Below are positions 60,770-64,000 of a stretch of DNA of 64,000 bases, in pieces. The notes under the pieces were generated by a model. That model made no database searches. It was given only the letters and a program-made list of their open reading frames with translations, and was not told where the DNA came from. The stretch is from Promicromonospora sp. Populi (GTDB lineage Bacteria; Actinomycetota; Actinomycetes; Actinomycetales; Cellulomonadaceae): the NCBI RefSeq assembly GCF_041081105.1, contig NZ_CP163528.1:3472001-3536000 (forward strand), in the 5' to 3' direction. A program made the translations under genes and the position numbers. Every line of letters begins with the position of its first letter. Position 1 is the stretch's first letter.

Positions 60770-61743
60770 GGTGTCACCTCCTTGGTGATGTCCACCTTCA
60801 CGGTCCCGGCGGCCGCGATGGCCGCCTGCCTGCCGCCAGGCCCCTTGCCGCGACCGCGACCGCTGCGGGCGGCCGTGCCGAACCCGCGCCCGTAGTACCG
60901 CTCCAGGTAGTGCTGCCCCACCATCAGGATCGAGGTGATGAGCAGGTACCAGAGCGCCGCGATGACCAGGAACGGGATCGGCAGGAACTGCCGGTTGCCC
61001 ATGGCGGACGTCGCGAACTGCAGCTCGAGCGTGAACGGCACGGCGACCACCAGCGAGGTGGTCTTCAGCATCGAGATGGTCTCGTTGCCGGTCGGCGGCA
61101 CGATGACGCGCATGGCCTGCGGCAGGACGACCCGTCGCAGGACCTTGCCGTCCTTCATGCCGAGCGCCTTGGCGGCCTCGGCCTGGCCCGGGTCCACGGA
61201 GGTCAGGCCGGCCCGCACGATCTCCGCGAGGTACGCGGACTCGTTGAGCGCCAGGCCGAGCAGCGCCGCCCAGAACGCCGTGACGACGTCGGCGGTGGTG
61301 AACGAGAAGAACTCGGGCCCGAACGGGACGCCCACCGACAGCCGCGGGTACAGCACGGCGAGCAGCCCCCAGAAGACGAGCTGCGTGTAGACGGGGGTGC
61401 CGCGGAAGAACCAGATCCAGGCCCAGCTGACCCAGCGCATCACCGGGTTGTCGGACTGGCGCATGACCGCGAGCGCGATCGCCAGGGCGATCGCGATGGC
61501 CATGGACGCGAACGTCAGCAGCAGGGTCCACAGCACACCGCGGATCACCAGGACGTCGCGCAGGTACAGCCAGACGACGTCCCAGCGGAAGTTGTCGTTG
61601 GTGATCAAAGCGTTGGCCGCCATGGCGGCCAGCACCAGCACGACCACGGCCGCCACCAGGCGGCCGGGCCGGGGTACACCCCGGGCGTGGATCCGGTTGG
61701 GCACGGGATCGACGCCCGACGCAGATACGTTGTTCGAGCTCAT
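60766..61743 (-). CDS. Polar amino acid ABC transporter permease
   Basis: A 325-residue permease, longer than the usual 220-250. The N-terminal helix and loop ([17 protein letters not shown] and [13 protein letters not shown]) precede the core; the coupling loop is [20 protein letters not shown] with [20 protein letters not shown]. The C-terminal 40 residues are basic and Gly/Arg-rich, ending in [11 protein letters not shown], probably cytosolic. It lies 31 bp downstream of the binding-protein gene. Confidence 0.92.
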   Translation of the reverse strand: MSSNNVSASGVDPVPNRIHARGVPRPGRLVAAVVVLVLAAMAANALITNDNFRWDVVWLYLRDVLVIRGVLWTLLLTFASMAIAIALAIALAVMRQSDNPVMRWVSWAWIWFFRGTPVYTQLVFWGLLAVLYPRLSVGVPFGPEFFSFTTADVVTAFWAALLGLALNESAYLAEIVRAGLTSVDPGQAEAAKALGMKDGKVLRRVVLPQAMRVIVPPTGNETISMLKTTSLVVAVPFTLELQFATSAMGNRQFLPIPFLVIAALWYLLITSILMVGQHYLERYYGRGFGTAARSGRGRGKGPGGRQAAIAAAGTVKVDITKEVTP

Positions 61744-61774
61744 CTCACCCCTCTCGTAGGTACCGGGACCCGGC

Positions 61775-62704
61775 TCACTCGGCCGGGTTCAGCTCTGCCT
61801 CGTCCACGACGACGTCCTGGCTGCCCCAGCCCGCGAAGGCCGCGGCGAGAGTGCCGTCGTCGATCAGGCTCTGGACGGCCGCCTGGACGGCCTCGCTCAG
61901 CTCCGGGTCGTCCTGGGAGACGACGATGCCGTAGGGCGCCGCGTCCCGGATCTCGCCGATGGTCTCGACGTCGCCCGAGGTCTGCTCGACGGCGTACGCG
62001 GTGATCGGGGAGTCGGCGTACATGGCCTCGAGCCGGCCGCCCACGAGGTTGGTGGTGACGTCGGCCTGCGAGTCGTAGCGCACGACGTCGATGGCGTCCT
62101 CGCCCTCGTCCTCGCAGGTCTGCGAGAGCTCGGTGAGCTCGTCGTCCTGGATGGTCGCCGTCTGCACGCCGACCGTGGTGCCGCACAGGTTCTCGGGGTC
62201 GAAGCCCTCGGGGTTGCCCGCGCCGACGCCGAACTGCGAACCGGCGGTCGCGTAGCTGATCATGTTGACCTCGGCGGTGCGCTCGTCCGTGATGGTGAAC
62301 GCGGAGATGCCGACGTCGTACCGCGAGCCGATGGACGGGATGATCCCGTCGAACGCGGCCGACTCGATCTCGACGTCGAGGCCGAGCACGGCGCCGACGG
62401 CCTGGATGGTGTCGATGTCGAACCCGACCGGCGTCGAGCCGTCGGCGTCGATGAACTCGGCCGGGGCGTAGGCGGTGTCGGAGCCGACGGTCAGCGTGCC
62501 CTCGTCAGCGATCTCCGCCGGCAGCAGCGCGGCGATCTCCTCGTCAGCGCTGATCGAGGCGAGGTCGAACGAGGCCTCGGCGCTGGCGCCGTCGGTCGCG
62601 TCGGTGGAGCCGGTGGGCTCCTGCGACACGCTCGTACAAGCGGTCAGGGCGAGGGTGGCGGCGGCGAATGCAGCCGCGGCGGTCAGGGCGGGAAGCCTGC
62701 GCAT
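61775..62704 (-). CDS. Polar amino acid ABC transporter substrate-binding lipoprotein
   Basis: A 309-residue family 3 solute-binding protein. The lipobox is LTAC, followed by an Asp/Ser/Ala-rich spacer (about residues 25-65). Core strings are GTLTVGSDTAYAPAEFIDAD, FDIDTIQAVGAVLGLDVEI and IIPSIGSRYDVGISAFT. It resembles Glu/Gln/polar amino acid binders. It is the first gene of its operon; AGGAG precedes ATG 62704. The leader (62705 on) has several small hairpins but no riboswitch I recognise. Confidence 0.9.
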   Translation of the reverse strand: MRRLPALTAAAAFAAATLALTACTSVSQEPTGSTDATDGASAEASFDLASISADEEIAALLPAEIADEGTLTVGSDTAYAPAEFIDADGSTPVGFDIDTIQAVGAVLGLDVEIESAAFDGIIPSIGSRYDVGISAFTITDERTAEVNMISYATAGSQFGVGAGNPEGFDPENLCGTTVGVQTATIQDDELTELSQTCEDEGEDAIDVVRYDSQADVTTNLVGGRLEAMYADSPITAYAVEQTSGDVETIGEIRDAAPYGIVVSQDDPELSEAVQAAVQSLIDDGTLAAAFAGWGSQDVVVDEAELNPAE

Positions 62705-62832
62705 CAGGGGTCTCCTGGTCGGGTATTGAATGTCTCGCGAGGCCCCTCAGAAACCCGGCAGATCTCTGTCATGTTGGGGAGCAGAGAACCCGACGGCGCA
62801 CGAGGCGCCCCGACTCGGGTCTCACCCAACCG

Positions 62833-62850
62833 TGAGTCGCCCCTTGCGTA
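62833..62850. promoter_or_regulatory. Small hairpin in the intergenic region before the ABC operon
   Basis: CTTGCG-TAAACC-CGCAAG, perfect 6-bp arms, lies in the 248-bp gap between the NSS-transporter and ABC operons. Its role is unknown; it may be part of an attenuator or a terminator remnant. Confidence 0.35.
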
Positions 62851-62910
62851 AACCCGCAAGTTGGAGATCTATGTCACATTGTGATGAGAGGCAGTTTTCT
62901 GTTAGCTTTC

Positions 62911-62927
62911 GCCCCTTTATGCGGGGC
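62911..62927 (-). terminator. Candidate terminator after the MetS gene
   Basis: GCCCC-TTTATGC-GGGGC lies 26 bp past the MetS stop on the minus strand. Arms are only 5 bp, so confidence is moderate. Confidence 0.5.
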
Positions 62928-62952
62928 TTGACCTGCAATGATGCCTGATCGC

Positions 62953-63129
62953 TCAGGTGTCGTGCTCGACCGGCTCGTCCGGCCGGCCCTCGGGATCCCC
63001 CTCGTCCTGCCAGCCGTGCGGCCACTCGGTGCGCTCCGGCCGCCGCGCGAGGGCGACGATGCTCAGCGCGAGCCCGCCCCACACCACGACGAGTGAGACG
63101 ACCAGCAGTGCGATCGCGGCGCCGCTCAT
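62953..63129 (-). CDS. metS: MetS family small subunit of an NSS transporter
   Basis: A 58-residue single-helix protein, MSGAAIALLVVSLVVVWGGL then ALSIVALARRPE and an acidic C-terminus. The length, the WGGL motif and its position directly after an NSS-transporter gene match MetS, the small subunit of the MetPS methionine/alanine importer of Corynebacterium glutamicum. It overlaps the transporter gene by ATGA (63126-63129). Few other short genes in the window are so clearly placed. It should lie in the membrane with the larger subunit. Confidence 0.88.
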   Translation of the reverse strand: MSGAAIALLVVSLVVVWGGLALSIVALARRPERTEWPHGWQDEGDPEGRPDEPVEHDT

Positions 63130-64000
63130 GACTTACCTCCGAACGTGGGCCAGGTTTCGAACGTGTCGGGGTCGACGCGCCACCGCATCCGCGTGAGCAC
63201 GAACGCCGCCACGAGGAACAGGGCGACGGTGCCCCACCCCATGAGGTTGAGGTACCAGCCGGCGTACCCCTCGTACCCACCCTGGATCAGGGTGACGATC
63301 CGTGAGACCAGCATGTAGGTGAGCACCACAGGGCCGAGGACCACCACGCAGAAGGTCCACCAGCGGCCCACCTGGATGGTGGACACCCCGTTCAGGTGGA
63401 ACCGCATCTCCTCAGTGCGTCGCAGCACCCAGCCGACGGCGACGGTCGTCACCACCGCGGAGGCCACGATGCCGATGTTGTTCGCCCACTGGTCGACGGT
63501 GTCCAGCGCGATCAGGCCCGTGGTGGTGGAGAACGCCAGCACGGAGAGCACCGCCGCGACGACTCCGATGCGGACGGAGGCCTGCGTGCGTGTCCAGCCA
63601 AACTTCTCCTGGAACGACGCCGAGACCACCTGCAGGATCGACAGCAACGACGTGAAACCAGCCATCACCAGCGAGCCGAAGAACAGTGCCCCGAAGATTC
63701 CCCCGGCCGGCATCTCCGAGACCAGGGCGGGGAAGGTGATGAATGCGAGGGTGGGCCCGGTGAGGCCGTCCAGCTCGGCCACCGGCATGCCCTGCTGATG
63801 GGCGAGGAAACCGAGCGCGGCGAACACGCCGATGCCCGCGAACACCTCGAAGCCGGAGTTGGCGAACGCGACCACAAAGCCGGGCGAAGTCAGGTTGGCG
63901 CGCCGCCTCCGGTAGGAGGAGTACGTGATCATGATGCCGAACGCGATGGACAGCGAGAAGAAGATCTGGCTGTAGGCGGCAATCCACACGTTCGGGTCGG
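63126..64000 (-). CDS. NSS-family sodium-dependent amino acid transporter (N-terminus beyond window)
   Basis: The C-terminal 291 codons of a neurotransmitter:sodium symporter family protein. IAAYSQIFFSLSIAFGIMIT, the sodium-site region SNSGFEVFAG-like AFANSGFEVFAGIGVFA and LPAL-like FPALVSEMPAG fit the family. The open frame continues past base 64000, so the start is outside the window. With MetS it probably forms a MetP-MetS methionine/alanine importer driven by sodium; the specific substrate is inferred from the C. glutamicum pair only. Confidence 0.9.
   Translation of the reverse strand, partial: DPNVWIAAYSQIFFSLSIAFGIMITYSSYRRRRANLTSPGFVVAFANSGFEVFAGIGVFAALGFLAHQQGMPVAELDGLTGPTLAFITFPALVSEMPAGGIFGALFFGSLVMAGFTSLLSILQVVSASFQEKFGWTRTQASVRIGVVAAVLSVLAFSTTTGLIALDTVDQWANNIGIVASAVVTTVAVGWVLRRTEEMRFHLNGVSTIQVGRWWTFCVVVLGPVVLTYMLVSRIVTLIQGGYEGYAGWYLNLMGWGTVALFLVAAFVLTRMRWRVDPDTFETWPTFGGKS

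Noticed and set aside
60910..62004. Plus-strand frame opposite the ABC permease
   Set aside because: Its composition (His/Arg/Asp/Gln) and lack of motifs mark it as a shadow of the permease at 60766-61743.
62874..62884. TCAC-ATT-GTGA motif as a CRP site
   Set aside because: The half-sites point the opposite way to the CRP consensus (TGTGA-N6-TCACA), and the arms are only 4 bp.
62822..63280. Minus-strand frame of 152 codons across the MetS/NSS junction
   Set aside because: It is in another frame than MetS and NSS, both of which have clear membrane-protein sequence and coupled stops and starts.

Overview
The window is about 72-73% GC by eye, has many GTG starts, 4-bp ATGA/GTGA gene overlaps and TANNNT-like -10 elements. 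It carries a mycobacterial-type LpqI glucosidase, a tricorn-like protease, SigE-family sigma factors and a MetS/NSS transporter pair. This points to a free-living actinobacterium, probably order Micrococcales (Promicromonosporaceae or Cellulomonadaceae are my best guesses from overall flavour, not from a search). It reads as ordinary chromosome: 57 protein genes, the first and last cut by the window edges. I saw no rRNA, tRNA, intact insertion sequence, prophage or CRISPR array.

Layout. 1-8.2 kb: mixed housekeeping genes (AraC fragment, histidine phosphatase, PH-domain protein, double-HTH MerR, DUF6194, MOSC, Tat-exported metallophosphoesterase, amino-acid permease, type II NADH dehydrogenase). 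8.3-14.35 kb: an arsenic island. One operon encodes an ArsR-ArsC fusion, a CoA-disulfide-reductase/rhodanese flavoprotein, a second ArsC and an aquaporin-like channel; a convergent flavin monooxygenase shares a promoter region with a separate ArsR. No ArsB or Acr3 pump is present, so the channel is the likely exit for arsenite. 14.4-22.2 kb: glyoxalase-like protein, a uridine-kinase relative without a P-loop, CoA-binding protein, O-acetylhomoserine sulfhydrylase, tricorn-like protease, methyltransferase.

22.3-28.9 kb: AraC regulator, a cystine/polar amino acid ABC importer, and a TPP-riboswitch-controlled thiamine-precursor ABC importer. 29-36 kb: oxidoreductase, M6 metalloprotease, MFS exporter, septum-formation-type lipoprotein, and a secreted endonuclease/phosphatase-fold enzyme preceded by a good PHO-box match. 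36-47.3 kb: the branched-chain amino acid importer (livFGMH, with livK 6 kb away), oligopeptidase B-like protease, LpqI, threonine aldolase, cold-shock protein. LivH carries an unusual exported beta-sandwich domain and LivG a long acidic N-terminal tail.

47.5-64 kb: glycine-rich unknown protein, a giant RecB-like nuclease/exonuclease/helicase containing an in-frame 106-bp palindromic element, an Excalibur-domain membrane protein, two tandem SigE-type sigma factor/membrane-partner pairs, a two-component system, a second polar amino acid ABC importer, and a MetS/NSS sodium-dependent amino-acid transporter running off the right edge.

The most distinctive items are the pump-less arsenic island with its regulator-reductase fusion and two operator-like repeat sets, the intragenic palindrome at 50450-50555, the LivH domain fusion, and the duplicated sigma modules. 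All functional calls are from reading the sequence; no database search was run.
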